This document shows, in pieces, positions 26,354 through 34,244 of a stretch of DNA of 37,296 nt. Positions within the stretch are counted from its first letter, which is position 1, and every line of letters begins with the position of its first letter. A program made the position numbers and the translations under genes. This DNA is from Victivallaceae bacterium. GTDB lineage: Bacteria > Verrucomicrobiota > Lentisphaeria > Victivallales > Victivallaceae. A model generated the notes under the pieces. That model searched no databases, was not told the DNA's origin, and worked only from the letters and a program-made list of their open reading frames with translations. The stretch spans positions 1 to 37,296 of the forward strand of contig JAKSOG010000003.1 of NCBI GenBank assembly GCA_024405715.1. Reading direction: 5' to 3'.

Positions 26354-26593
26354 CTAATTCAAACACAGAATCAAACCGAAACCCAATGATGAAAAAAAAT
26401 AAGGAACAACCCCGATCATCCAATCTTCGCAAAAGAACTCCTGTACCTGAATCCTCCGTCGGGAGGCATAAGACAGGCCCAAATAACTTTTACCGGTACA
26501 GTAAATGTTGCCCCAAACGACAAAATCCGTAACCCAACGTTTATATCTGATTTTATTTCGGATATTTGCATCACCGATAAAGAAATCCGTAAG
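26354..26593 (-). pseudogene. Possible gene remnant between GT9 and acyltransferase
   Basis: A 79-codon open frame without a usable start fills almost all of the 257-base gap between two genes. It reads with plausible protein composition, for example NKIRYKRWVTDFVVWGN, SYLGLSYASRRRIQVQ and EDWMIGVVPYFFSSLGFGL, and ends at TAG just before the downstream ribosome binding site. The final segment resembles the VPYFFLVSGFFF motif of the downstream acyltransferase, but I cannot assign a family. It begins directly after an in-frame TAA. It may be a decayed fragment left by replacement of a neighbouring gene, or just chance. Confidence 0.3.
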
Positions 26594-26601
26594 TTATAAT
26601 C

Positions 26602-27636
26602 TCAATGCAATGATATTATTACTTTTTTTGCGGCATCGCACACTTCATCGGGGGTAATCAAATCAATGCAACGCGCCGGATCAAAGGAACAAACGGGAAC
26701 TTCGCATTCTTCACATTCGCAATGATGACGCAAAAAAACGTGGTTTTTTCCCGGAGGATACCATTTCCCGACAGGATTACGTGCGCTGAAAATCCCCACA
26801 CAGGGAAGCCCCGCCGCCGCCGCCATATGCATTGTTCCGGTGTCGTGCCCGACATAAAGTTTGCAATGCATCATCGCGGCGATGGATTCCCGCAAGTCAA
26901 ATCCCTGTGAAGCCGCACGCGCACCGCACCGGAGTTCCCGTATCATCTGCTCCTCTTCGGCCTTTGACGTGTCATCTCCGAAAAACAATGGGAAAAAATG
27001 ATCTCTCCGCGCCAAATGCCGCAGAACTTCACGATGCTTGGCGACCGGCCATTTGCCATTTCTGCTTTTTCCCCCCATTCCGTAAACGACAGGAATTGAA
27101 CCGGGGGGGATATTCAGCGCATCAAACCATTGACCGGCTTTTTGCTTTTCCGCTTCGGTCAGTTGAAAATTTCCGTAGTCTTCCACGGTATGAGGGAACC
27201 CCACGCCGTCTGCCGCCAAAGTATCGATCATCCGTTGGGCGACATTGACCGACGTCGAAACATATTGATCAATACCATGAAAAACACGAATCCCGGCGCG
27301 GGCAAAAAAGATTTTATCGCGCTTGCGTCGCTCCCGATCATCATCCCGGGCAAGATAAACCAATTCGTCAAAATGGCTCAACCGGAGTTTGCAAATGAGT
27401 TTCCCCGCCATCAATATGCGCATCCAACGGTGTTTCGGCAACGTATAACTTAAAAACTCGTCAACATAATCCGTCGGTTTCAGCAACGCCTCCGTAGCGG
27501 AAAAACGCCCCTGCAGCGCGCTCAGGAGAGTAATATGCGCCGACGGGTACGTTTGCCGGATCATCTGAAAAGCGGGAAAGGCGATGATCGTATCGCCGAT
27601 CGTTCCGGTGTAATAGATAAGAATTTTTTCAGCCAT
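26602..27636 (-). CDS. Glycosyltransferase family 9 (heptosyltransferase-like)
   Basis: This 344-residue GT-B enzyme of the ADP-heptose:LPS heptosyltransferase type has the N-terminal motif LIYYTGTIGDTIIAFPAFQMIR. The C-terminal motif is LYVGHDTGTMHMAAAAGLPCVGIFSARNP, which binds the nucleotide sugar. A Cys-rich tail segment (CECEECEVPVC) is present and may be structural. I chose ATG 27636: AAGGGA lies 6 bases upstream, and it overlaps the preceding acyltransferase stop by 8 bases. GT9 members also occur in O-antigen and capsule loci, so the actual sugar may not be heptose. Confidence 0.9.
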   Translation of the reverse strand: MAEKILIYYTGTIGDTIIAFPAFQMIRQTYPSAHITLLSALQGRFSATEALLKPTDYVDEFLSYTLPKHRWMRILMAGKLICKLRLSHFDELVYLARDDDRERRKRDKIFFARAGIRVFHGIDQYVSTSVNVAQRMIDTLAADGVGFPHTVEDYGNFQLTEAEKQKAGQWFDALNIPPGSIPVVYGMGGKSRNGKWPVAKHREVLRHLARRDHFFPLFFGDDTSKAEEEQMIRELRCGARAASQGFDLRESIAAMMHCKLYVGHDTGTMHMAAAAGLPCVGIFSARNPVGKWYPPGKNHVFLRHHCECEECEVPVCSFDPARCIDLITPDEVCDAAKKVIISLH

Positions 27637-28663
27637 TCTTTTTCCCTTGATCTTTTGCATTTGACGAATGCTTCCAACCGTTGAAAACAAAATCTGCATG
27701 AAGCCGCTTCGCCGTTATTGCACATAGAAGGCAAAGCATCAACGATATTCCGAAAATCACCAATCCCGACTCGAAACTTTGCCGCGGGAAACCACGCCGG
27801 AGGAGGTTGTAGAAAAAAGGATGCAACCAATAAATCGCGAGGGATTTTTCTCCGAGCAGACAAAACGCGGACAATCGGACGAGTTTTTCCTTTCCCAGAT
27901 AGATGCCGCAGAATGCGGCGATCGGCGACCAAAGCCAGGTCAGATAATGAAAATTCCACGGCAGATATCGACGTAGCGCGACAAATCCCGGAGCCAGTAA
28001 AAACACGGGGATCGCCCAATAAACTTTCTTTTTCGGGAGAGGTATTTTTTCCAGAATAAAACGCGCCGCGATCCCGGCGGTGCAAAAACGAAGTCCGCCG
28101 AGTAAAGCAAAAGGTATCATATCATACGGCAACCAATAATCAAGAACTCCGCAAACCGGCAATATCCAAAGCAAAAGCGACAACACGAAAAGAATGGCTT
28201 TTCCCGTCCGCGGGAACAAAAAATAGAGGTCGCGGAAAAACATCACGGCGACCAGCGTCGGCAAAAACCAAAGAAACGCGCCGCCGCAATACTGTGCCAG
28301 CAAATTTTCGCTGCCCGTCAAAAGGGCGCGTATGATCCCCGCAACGTCGACCGTAAAATTTCCGATAAAACAACGGCACGCAATGGAAACCAAAGCCCAA
28401 AAGAAATATAACGGATAAAAACGGAAAAGATTTTTCTTCTGCCGGTTCAGAAAAAATGCCGTTTTTTCCATAGTCGGCATGGGGGACATTCCGTAAAGAA
28501 AAGGCAGCATATAAAAACAGTAAATATGGAAAGAATAGATGTATGGGAACGCCCCCGTCGCATCCATCAGCAAAGGATTGTGACCGAGCACGACCAATGC
28601 GATCAGCAATCCCTTGATCGCCGTTGATTCGGACAGAGACAACAAGGACGGATACGTTTTCAT
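27629..28663 (-). CDS. Membrane acyltransferase (acyltransferase 3 family)
   Basis: This 344-residue polytopic protein begins with SLSESTAIKGLLIALVVLGHN, a match to the acyltransferase-3 first helix with its conserved His. SFHIYCFYMLPFLYGM is the usual second helix, and FLWFLPTLVAVMFFRDLYF the third motif. It most resembles the fucose 4-O-acetylase-like branch. The ATG at 28663 overlaps the upstream stop as ATGA, with a GGGGAAAG site before it. It probably O-acylates a sugar residue of the glycan made by this locus. Confidence 0.85.
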   Translation of the reverse strand: MKTYPSLLSLSESTAIKGLLIALVVLGHNPLLMDATGAFPYIYSFHIYCFYMLPFLYGMSPMPTMEKTAFFLNRQKKNLFRFYPLYFFWALVSIACRCFIGNFTVDVAGIIRALLTGSENLLAQYCGGAFLWFLPTLVAVMFFRDLYFLFPRTGKAILFVLSLLLWILPVCGVLDYWLPYDMIPFALLGGLRFCTAGIAARFILEKIPLPKKKVYWAIPVFLLAPGFVALRRYLPWNFHYLTWLWSPIAAFCGIYLGKEKLVRLSAFCLLGEKSLAIYWLHPFFYNLLRRGFPRQSFESGLVIFGISLMLCLLCAITAKRLHADFVFNGWKHSSNAKDQGKKNG

Positions 28664-29682
28664 TCTTTCCCCGCGATCAACTTCCCGTAAAAAGTCGTTT
28701 TTCCGTCCTCCGTTTCGGATCGCCACGGCACACGGAAACTTAATTTAAAAACAAAATCGTTTTTCGTCAGATCACGATACTTTTTTTCGTCGAACGGGGA
28801 ATCCATCCATTTCGCCAATTCGACACGATTTTCGCACGGCAAAGCGGAAAAAGCGTTTTGCAATTCCTCCCGGCAACCAGGCAAATGGCGGACGGCATAA
28901 TAAACAAGATGATCCTGAAAAACATAATCCGGCCAACATTTTTCCCTCAAGGCGACGGTCAAAAGCATTTCCCCTACAAACGCAAAAAGCGCATGATTTT
29001 TTCGACGGCAACCGATACACCAGGTACTCCAATTCAAATCCCGCGATGTCCAAAAGCAAACCGAATCAGGTGAAGGATCCGAATAGATGCATCCGCCGGC
29101 GGTAAAAACCGGCAACGATCGTATCGTTTCCAGCGGCAACCGTTCGGGAACATAAACCGTAGCATCAAGCCAAAGTCCGCCATGTTTTGCGAGCAAATTC
29201 ATACGGACAATATCGCTGAAATGGGCGAACGTGATCTTTTTTTGCGATAACTTTTCAAAAAGTTCCGGCGGCAAATCAAGATAATCTTTGAGGTTTTCCG
29301 TCGTGACCAGAACCGCTTCCGGATGATTTTTTCGCAATTTTTCAAAACACGCTTTCACAAGGAGCGGCATCGCTTTTTCGCCCTGCCCCCAGAAAACCCA
29401 AATGCGGTACGGTTCGGCGGGAGTCGTTTCCGACGGAGACCGCAACAGCTTTTGAACCAAATCGCCGTATTTCGTTTCAATAAAATGGTCGAGATATTTC
29501 GTTTTCCCGTCCAAGGCGAATCGGGAAAGCCGATAACGACCGCGCCCCCGCAAATAAAAAGCGGTCCACCACAGCAGACTGTAAAAAGCAAAGCGCCAAC
29601 TGTAATAACGGCCGATCGCCCAGGTCTCACGCAACCGCCGGAACAAAAGTTGCCGCAAAGATTTTGCACGGGAAACCGTCAT
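28660..29682 (-). CDS. Capsular polysaccharide synthesis glycosyltransferase (GT32-like)
   Basis: This 340-residue protein contains the Caps_synth/GT32 signature: YRIWVFWGQGEKAMPLLVKAC, then VTTENLKDYLDLP, then HFSDIVRMNLLAKHGG followed by LWLDATVYVPE. The D-x-x-R and W-x-D-x-T residues form the donor/metal site. A Cys/Trp-rich central segment (WSTWCIGCRRKN) follows. The basic N-terminus with an aromatic stretch near residues 25-45 may attach it to the membrane. Both ends overlap neighbours as ATGA, with the polymerase upstream and an acyltransferase downstream. Confidence 0.87.
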   Translation of the reverse strand: MTVSRAKSLRQLLFRRLRETWAIGRYYSWRFAFYSLLWWTAFYLRGRGRYRLSRFALDGKTKYLDHFIETKYGDLVQKLLRSPSETTPAEPYRIWVFWGQGEKAMPLLVKACFEKLRKNHPEAVLVTTENLKDYLDLPPELFEKLSQKKITFAHFSDIVRMNLLAKHGGLWLDATVYVPERLPLETIRSLPVFTAGGCIYSDPSPDSVCFWTSRDLNWSTWCIGCRRKNHALFAFVGEMLLTVALREKCWPDYVFQDHLVYYAVRHLPGCREELQNAFSALPCENRVELAKWMDSPFDEKKYRDLTKNDFVFKLSFRVPWRSETEDGKTTFYGKLIAGKE

Positions 29683-30944
29683 GATAGCATTTCCTCTTTT
29701 TTTTCAATTCCCCGCTTTTTTTCTTTTTCTCTTTCCCAGAAAAAGTAATTCTCGCAAGTCATAACCATCATCAATTCCCACGCATAATGAATGTTGGTCC
29801 CCGTTCCGCCGGCTAAAGCGAGCAGCATAAAAATGGATCCTAACGATTTAAAACGGTACGCGCACAGAAAATTAAAAGTCATTCCAATCAGATAAAAGAT
29901 TAACCCGTAATCGTCGAAAAGCGTCGCCCGTTCCGAAACAATGAGATTATTATCCTTTGCATAATCGATCCCGAGGCCAAGCCAAGTGTCCATATCGGAA
30001 AAATCGACTTGCAAAGAATTCAATAACGGTGCAATACGCGATGAACCCGCTTTCCCCTTTATTTCATCCGGATTTCCGCTGATCGTGGCATTGATTGTCG
30101 AAGTCGCCCGATGCGCCTGTTCAAATTGTTCGGCATCCAGATTGTCCATAAAAATGAAAAGCCCTGCGACGGCAGGCAACATATAAACAAAATTTTTACC
30201 CGTCACAAAATAAAGTGAAAAAACGATCAGACAACAATAGGCGGTGGCGCTTCCCATCGTACACATCATCCACAGCCAAGGGATGGTCACCCGGCGCAAT
30301 TCTTTGTCGCAAAACAATTCTTTCACGGAAAAACGTCCCCGTTTGCGACGATATTCCATACACTTGACGAAACAATAAAAGCAAACCAACATGATCCGGG
30401 CGAAATGACTCGGCTCCAGTGCCAGCGAATTACAACCGAGTCCGCGCTGTAAATTATACGTCAAATTGATGACGGGAAGCGTCCGCCCCGTCGCAACGAC
30501 GACTTGTTGCAAAACGCAGACGATGAAATACGCCCAAATCAAAAATTTCAGGATCTTGATGAAATGCTCAAGCGTAAAGATCCGGTGCCGGAAAATCAGA
30601 TTGTAAAAACCGATATAAGTACAAGTCAGTCCGATGGAAAAAAAGAGTGTGTCCCAACGGATCGGACGTGCGAAATCACTGTTCCAGTAGGAAACAAAAA
30701 GTTGCCATCCAAGATATAAGATACCGACCATCAGCGCACGGGACAAGGTGATCGTCGCCAGCATCATCCCCGTCGCGGCAACCATCAAAAAGAAATGGAT
30801 CGGTCCGAATCCCGCCCCTCCCTCGATCGGCATATAATAGATGCCGAAAGCGACAAGAAAAAAAGTTCCCCATTTCGTCAGAAACGGAGTGTATTTTGCC
30901 GTCGAACGGTCGTCGGCAGTTGTGACGATTTCGATCGATGTCAT
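29679..30944 (-). CDS. O-antigen/polysaccharide polymerase-like membrane protein (Wzy-like)
   Basis: This 421-residue protein has about ten to twelve membrane helices. A large extracytoplasmic loop (DAEQFEQAHRATSTINATIS to NSLQVDFSDMDTWLGLGI) lies in the middle-to-C-terminal part, the layout of Wzy-type polymerases. A further clue is the periplasmic RIAPLLNSL...LGLGIDYAKDNN segment. Sequence conservation in this family is low, so the call rests on topology and on the position inside a polysaccharide locus. I chose ATG 30944, which overlaps the preceding small ORF's stop as ATGA. A longer frame from 30971 lacks a ribosome binding site. Confidence 0.65.
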   Translation of the reverse strand: MTSIEIVTTADDRSTAKYTPFLTKWGTFFLVAFGIYYMPIEGGAGFGPIHFFLMVAATGMMLATITLSRALMVGILYLGWQLFVSYWNSDFARPIRWDTLFFSIGLTCTYIGFYNLIFRHRIFTLEHFIKILKFLIWAYFIVCVLQQVVVATGRTLPVINLTYNLQRGLGCNSLALEPSHFARIMLVCFYCFVKCMEYRRKRGRFSVKELFCDKELRRVTIPWLWMMCTMGSATAYCCLIVFSLYFVTGKNFVYMLPAVAGLFIFMDNLDAEQFEQAHRATSTINATISGNPDEIKGKAGSSRIAPLLNSLQVDFSDMDTWLGLGIDYAKDNNLIVSERATLFDDYGLIFYLIGMTFNFLCAYRFKSLGSIFMLLALAGGTGTNIHYAWELMMVMTCENYFFWEREKEKKRGIEKKEEMLS

Positions 30945-31120
30945 CGACTTTTTCCCGACACAAAACACCATTTTTCGTTAAAACCGTGACCGCCCAAGCC
31001 GTCGGTCATGAAAACATTGAACGGCCCGAAGCATACACCGTCTTTGAAATAAGGTAATACGATGCACAAAACAGCGACGCCTTTCACGGCATCAAGAAAC
31101 GTTAAACGCTCATTCGCCAT
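30941..31120 (-). CDS. 59-residue small protein, acyltransferase-like N-terminus
   Basis: This short ORF fills the apparent gap between an acyltransferase gene and the polymerase gene. Its ATG (31118-31120) overlaps the acyltransferase's end by 11 bases, and its TGA overlaps the polymerase ATG as ATGA, so it is fully embedded in the operon. It starts MANERLTFLDAVKGVAVLCI, very like the first helix of acyltransferase-3/DUF418 proteins, and runs on through VLPYFKDGVCFGPFNVFM to end WCFVSGKSR. One membrane helix is likely (residues 12-25). It may be a truncated acyltransferase kept by coupling, or a genuine small membrane protein. Confidence 0.6.
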   Translation of the reverse strand: MANERLTFLDAVKGVAVLCIVLPYFKDGVCFGPFNVFMTDGLGGHGFNEKWCFVSGKSR

Positions 31121-32207
31121 TTTTTCCGCTCCGATGGATCCGCCCGGTCAAAATATCCAAAACAACCGGCATAAAACGCTTCAGAGCAAAATAACCGGCA
31201 TAAACAATCATGCCGCCGCCGAAAAAGAAGAGACCGCCGAGAAGCAAAAGATAATATGATGTCGGGGAAATGCGCGATCCGACGATCCGCAACAGCGCGG
31301 TGCCCGCGAGTGCGTGCGCCGCGTACACGAAAAAAACCGGTTCGACGAAAAAACGGTCGTAGCGGCTTCCGGTCCCGAACCGCAAAAAACGCAACAGAAA
31401 AAGAGTACCGGGAACGTAAAACAGATAATCCAACCGACGTTCGGCAAGTTCGGTACACAATGAAACTCCGGCAAAAGTTCCGGCGATCATCACCGCCGTC
31501 AGCGCCATCGCCGCATACGCCGGCCATCCGGACTCAAAACAATGAAGCGAAATTTTGTTTTCACGGAACCATATCCCGAAACAAAATGCCGAAAGCATAT
31601 AGGGCTTGAGATGTTCGTGCACGCTCAACGGCATACGCGGCTGAAAATACGCCAAAACCGCCGCAATGCCAACGGGACACAACCAACCGTATTTTCCACG
31701 GCACCCGATGCGCAACAAAGGATAAAGCACAATAAAGCAAAAAATACTCCGGATATACCAGAGCGGACCATCCGCCGGATGATGCGTCACCCCGAAAAAT
31801 CCGTCTGCGATCCCGCCCCAAGTGTTCAACTTCAATTCGGCGACCTTTTGTTGCATTGCCGGCATAAATTTTGCGCTGACGAGAAAGGCGGCGATATAAA
31901 TCGCATTCCAGGTAAAAAACGGGATCAGCAACGAAAAAAATCTTTTTTCAAGCAAATTCACATATCCCCGCCGATCAAACGGGGACATCTGTGTGTAATA
32001 GCCGGAAATCATAAAGAATGCGCCAAGCACCCACACCGAAATCCGTCCGGCCACCCAGTTGATACCGGAAACAACCGGCGCCTGAGGAACGACGGCGACG
32101 GTGCAGAAAGCGTGCTCGAGAAAGATTCCCCAAAGCATCAATGCTTTCAAATTGGCGACGGCGGTATCCCGCGACAAATGCGCCCCGTTATTTTGCGTTG
32201 CCGCCAT
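31110..32207 (-). CDS. Membrane acyltransferase (acyltransferase 3 family)
   Basis: This 365-residue polytopic protein has an N-terminal helix, VANLKALMLWGIFLEHAFC, that carries the conserved His position as EH. It is followed by WVLGAFFMISGYYTQ and by GPLWYIRSIFCFIVLYPLL, the two other motifs of the family. The C-terminus ends in a basic tail (GRIHRSGKNGE). An AGAGG site lies 7 bases before the ATG, which overlaps the GT2 gene by 20 bases. Likely role: O-acylation of a sugar in the assembled glycan. Confidence 0.85.
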   Translation of the reverse strand: MAATQNNGAHLSRDTAVANLKALMLWGIFLEHAFCTVAVVPQAPVVSGINWVAGRISVWVLGAFFMISGYYTQMSPFDRRGYVNLLEKRFFSLLIPFFTWNAIYIAAFLVSAKFMPAMQQKVAELKLNTWGGIADGFFGVTHHPADGPLWYIRSIFCFIVLYPLLRIGCRGKYGWLCPVGIAAVLAYFQPRMPLSVHEHLKPYMLSAFCFGIWFRENKISLHCFESGWPAYAAMALTAVMIAGTFAGVSLCTELAERRLDYLFYVPGTLFLLRFLRFGTGSRYDRFFVEPVFFVYAAHALAGTALLRIVGSRISPTSYYLLLLGGLFFFGGGMIVYAGYFALKRFMPVVLDILTGRIHRSGKNGE

Positions 32208-33057
32208 TTTTATGCCTCTTGGAAAAATTCAACATGAAAAAATAAACGCGTATGGAAAACGCGGCGAAAAGTTTTCCGTACCACGGATAACCGCTGTAGT
32301 ATTTTATATAATGCAACCGGGAATGACACCAATGGCGATTGTTCATCGCAAAATAATTTTCCCGGGACTTTCGATGATGATGTACGGCGAAAGTCGATGC
32401 CGTATAATAGATTTTCCACTTCGCAAGTTCCACTTGACGGCCGAGGATCGCTTCCTCGCCGTACAGAAAAACTCTTTCGTCGAAAAATCCGGTCTCCTGC
32501 AAACAGGCGGTGCGAAGCAAAAGACAGCAACCGTTTACGCCGCGGCAGAAACGGGAAGTTTCCGGATTTTCGATCCAGTCCGGGACATCGGATCTATTTC
32601 TCTTAAAAATGTCCCCGATCCAATCGAAACTGCGATACCAGGGACTTTCCTCGTAACGCCGCGGGCTTTGGTGAATACCTTCCGGCGTTCGGATATCGCT
32701 TCCGCAGACGGCAGTCCGGGCGTCCTTTTCCATCTCTGAAACGAGGATCTGCAGATAATCGCGGTTCGGGAACTCCATGTCGGGATTGCAGATCAGCGAA
32801 TACGGGAAACCTTTTTCCGCCGCGTAACGCAAGCCGATATTGTTTCCGGCGTTGTAGCCGCGATTGCTTTCAGCGGCAAGAAACGTGCAGTTTCTTTCTT
32901 CGCAAAGCGCGCGGACCTTTTCGCAGTCGTCGGGACGCGATGCGTTATCGACGACGACGATTTCAAGATCGACGTTTGTCTGCAACAAAAGATCGCCGAT
33001 GCATTTCTTGCACAAGTCGGCGGAATTGTAATTAAGGATGACGGCGGCGACTTTCAT
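32188..33057 (-). CDS. Glycosyltransferase family 2, rhamnosyltransferase-like
   Basis: This 289-residue GT-A enzyme starts MKVAAVILNYNSADLCKKCI and has EIVVVDNASRPD. SNRGYNAGNNIGLRYA and LICNPDMEFP (metal-binding N-P-D) follow, then CRGVNGCCLLLRTACLQETGFFDERVFLYGEEAIL, the W/GEE acceptor motif. This pattern is typical of the dTDP-rhamnosyltransferase-like GT2 branch, which fits the rhamnose genes in the same window. I chose ATG 33057, which gives the standard start; no strong ribosome binding site is seen, and an ATG 11 codons upstream is also in frame. Confidence 0.88.
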   Translation of the reverse strand: MKVAAVILNYNSADLCKKCIGDLLLQTNVDLEIVVVDNASRPDDCEKVRALCEERNCTFLAAESNRGYNAGNNIGLRYAAEKGFPYSLICNPDMEFPNRDYLQILVSEMEKDARTAVCGSDIRTPEGIHQSPRRYEESPWYRSFDWIGDIFKRNRSDVPDWIENPETSRFCRGVNGCCLLLRTACLQETGFFDERVFLYGEEAILGRQVELAKWKIYYTASTFAVHHHRKSRENYFAMNNRHWCHSRLHYIKYYSGYPWYGKLFAAFSIRVYFFMLNFSKRHKNGGNAK

Positions 33058-33108
33058 ACATCTATATGATATTTGAAAAAGGACCCACAAACGGACTCAA
33101 AAAACGCA

Positions 33109-34200
33109 TTATCTTTTTTGCGGGCAAAGCCATTGTCCGGTCAGGCATCTCATCACGCCGGGAAAAAATCGTCCCGCATAGAAAAAGCAATAAGACAAGG
33201 CAATCGGGAAAGCCACACCGCAAACCGCATATAAAATCCTTATTTTCCAATCAAGCGTTGCGGGAGGACAAAGCTCCGCTAATGAAGATGCATCATGCCG
33301 CAAAAAATAACCGCCCGCGGTAATCGCCTTGAATATCGCAAAGTGCAATGCCATAATCGAAAAAGAATAAACTCCGCATACACGAAATATTTTTGTAAAA
33401 AACGAACTTCGCCGAATCTTTTTTGTCAGCATGACTGCACATACGATTCCCGCTGTTGCAACCGCCAATGCGGCATTCGGATTTTTCATATCGTTGTAAG
33501 AGATCCCCTTTTCAGCTCCCAGGAACAACAACACGGAAGCAGCAAGAAAAATGCTCCATCTCAATTCCCGTTTTCTGAAACGCTTTCCAATCGAATGATA
33601 TGTGCAAAACCACCCCATCACATAATAGATAAACAGCGTAAAAGATATGTTTAGCGAGCGAGGAAAATAAAAATTCGCGCCTACGCAATACAACAATATG
33701 GAGAAAACCGCAATCCCAGCTTGAAAAAAAGAATCCGAAACATATTGGCGTAGAAATCTCAAAACTTCCCACAAAACAGAAATTTCAAAGAGGCAAATAA
33801 GGAACCAGAGTGCGCCGCCCAAAGATTCGCCGCCGCCCATCGTCAAAATCCGAAGCACATTCTTGAAAAAGCCGCACCATGACAATGTTTCAGACGAATA
33901 CAAATGATATTTTACAAGCAAATTGTGGAACATCAAGAAAAACAACTGGAACATCACAAACGGCACATAGAGCCGAGCAGTTCGCTTGCGTAAATTTCTC
34001 CAAAATTCTGCGGTTGCGTCTGCCCCTTGTGTTATTGCTTTGTTTTGTTTATCACACCTCCCCGCAAGCATTCCAGAAACAAAAATAAAAAGCGGGATGT
34101 GAAACATATAGACCACATTATTTCCGATACTGCAATGCCCCAATACGACGGCAATAATTCCAATGCCGCGTAAAATATCAAATTCAATGCGTCGTTTCAT
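33109..34200 (-). CDS. Membrane acyltransferase (fucose 4-O-acetylase-like)
   Basis: This 363-residue polytopic protein begins MKRRIEFDILRGIGIIAVVLGHCSIG, the classic acyltransferase-3 opening with its conserved Arg-Gly and His. MFHIPLFIFVSGMLAG and GALWFLICLFEISVLWEVL follow. A C-terminal YSFSIMALHFAIFK is also family-like. ATG 34200 is chosen for that start; the frame continues 28 codons upstream without support, and the ribosome binding site is weak. The gene is visibly AT-richer than the neighbouring HAD gene, as with two other acyltransferases here, hinting at separate acquisition. Confidence 0.86.
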   Translation of the reverse strand: MKRRIEFDILRGIGIIAVVLGHCSIGNNVVYMFHIPLFIFVSGMLAGRCDKQNKAITQGADATAEFWRNLRKRTARLYVPFVMFQLFFLMFHNLLVKYHLYSSETLSWCGFFKNVLRILTMGGGESLGGALWFLICLFEISVLWEVLRFLRQYVSDSFFQAGIAVFSILLYCVGANFYFPRSLNISFTLFIYYVMGWFCTYHSIGKRFRKRELRWSIFLAASVLLFLGAEKGISYNDMKNPNAALAVATAGIVCAVMLTKKIRRSSFFTKIFRVCGVYSFSIMALHFAIFKAITAGGYFLRHDASSLAELCPPATLDWKIRILYAVCGVAFPIALSYCFFYAGRFFPGVMRCLTGQWLCPQKR

Positions 34201-34244
34201 AGTTGCTTTGACGGAAAAATATCCGCTGGAAACCGGACAACATT

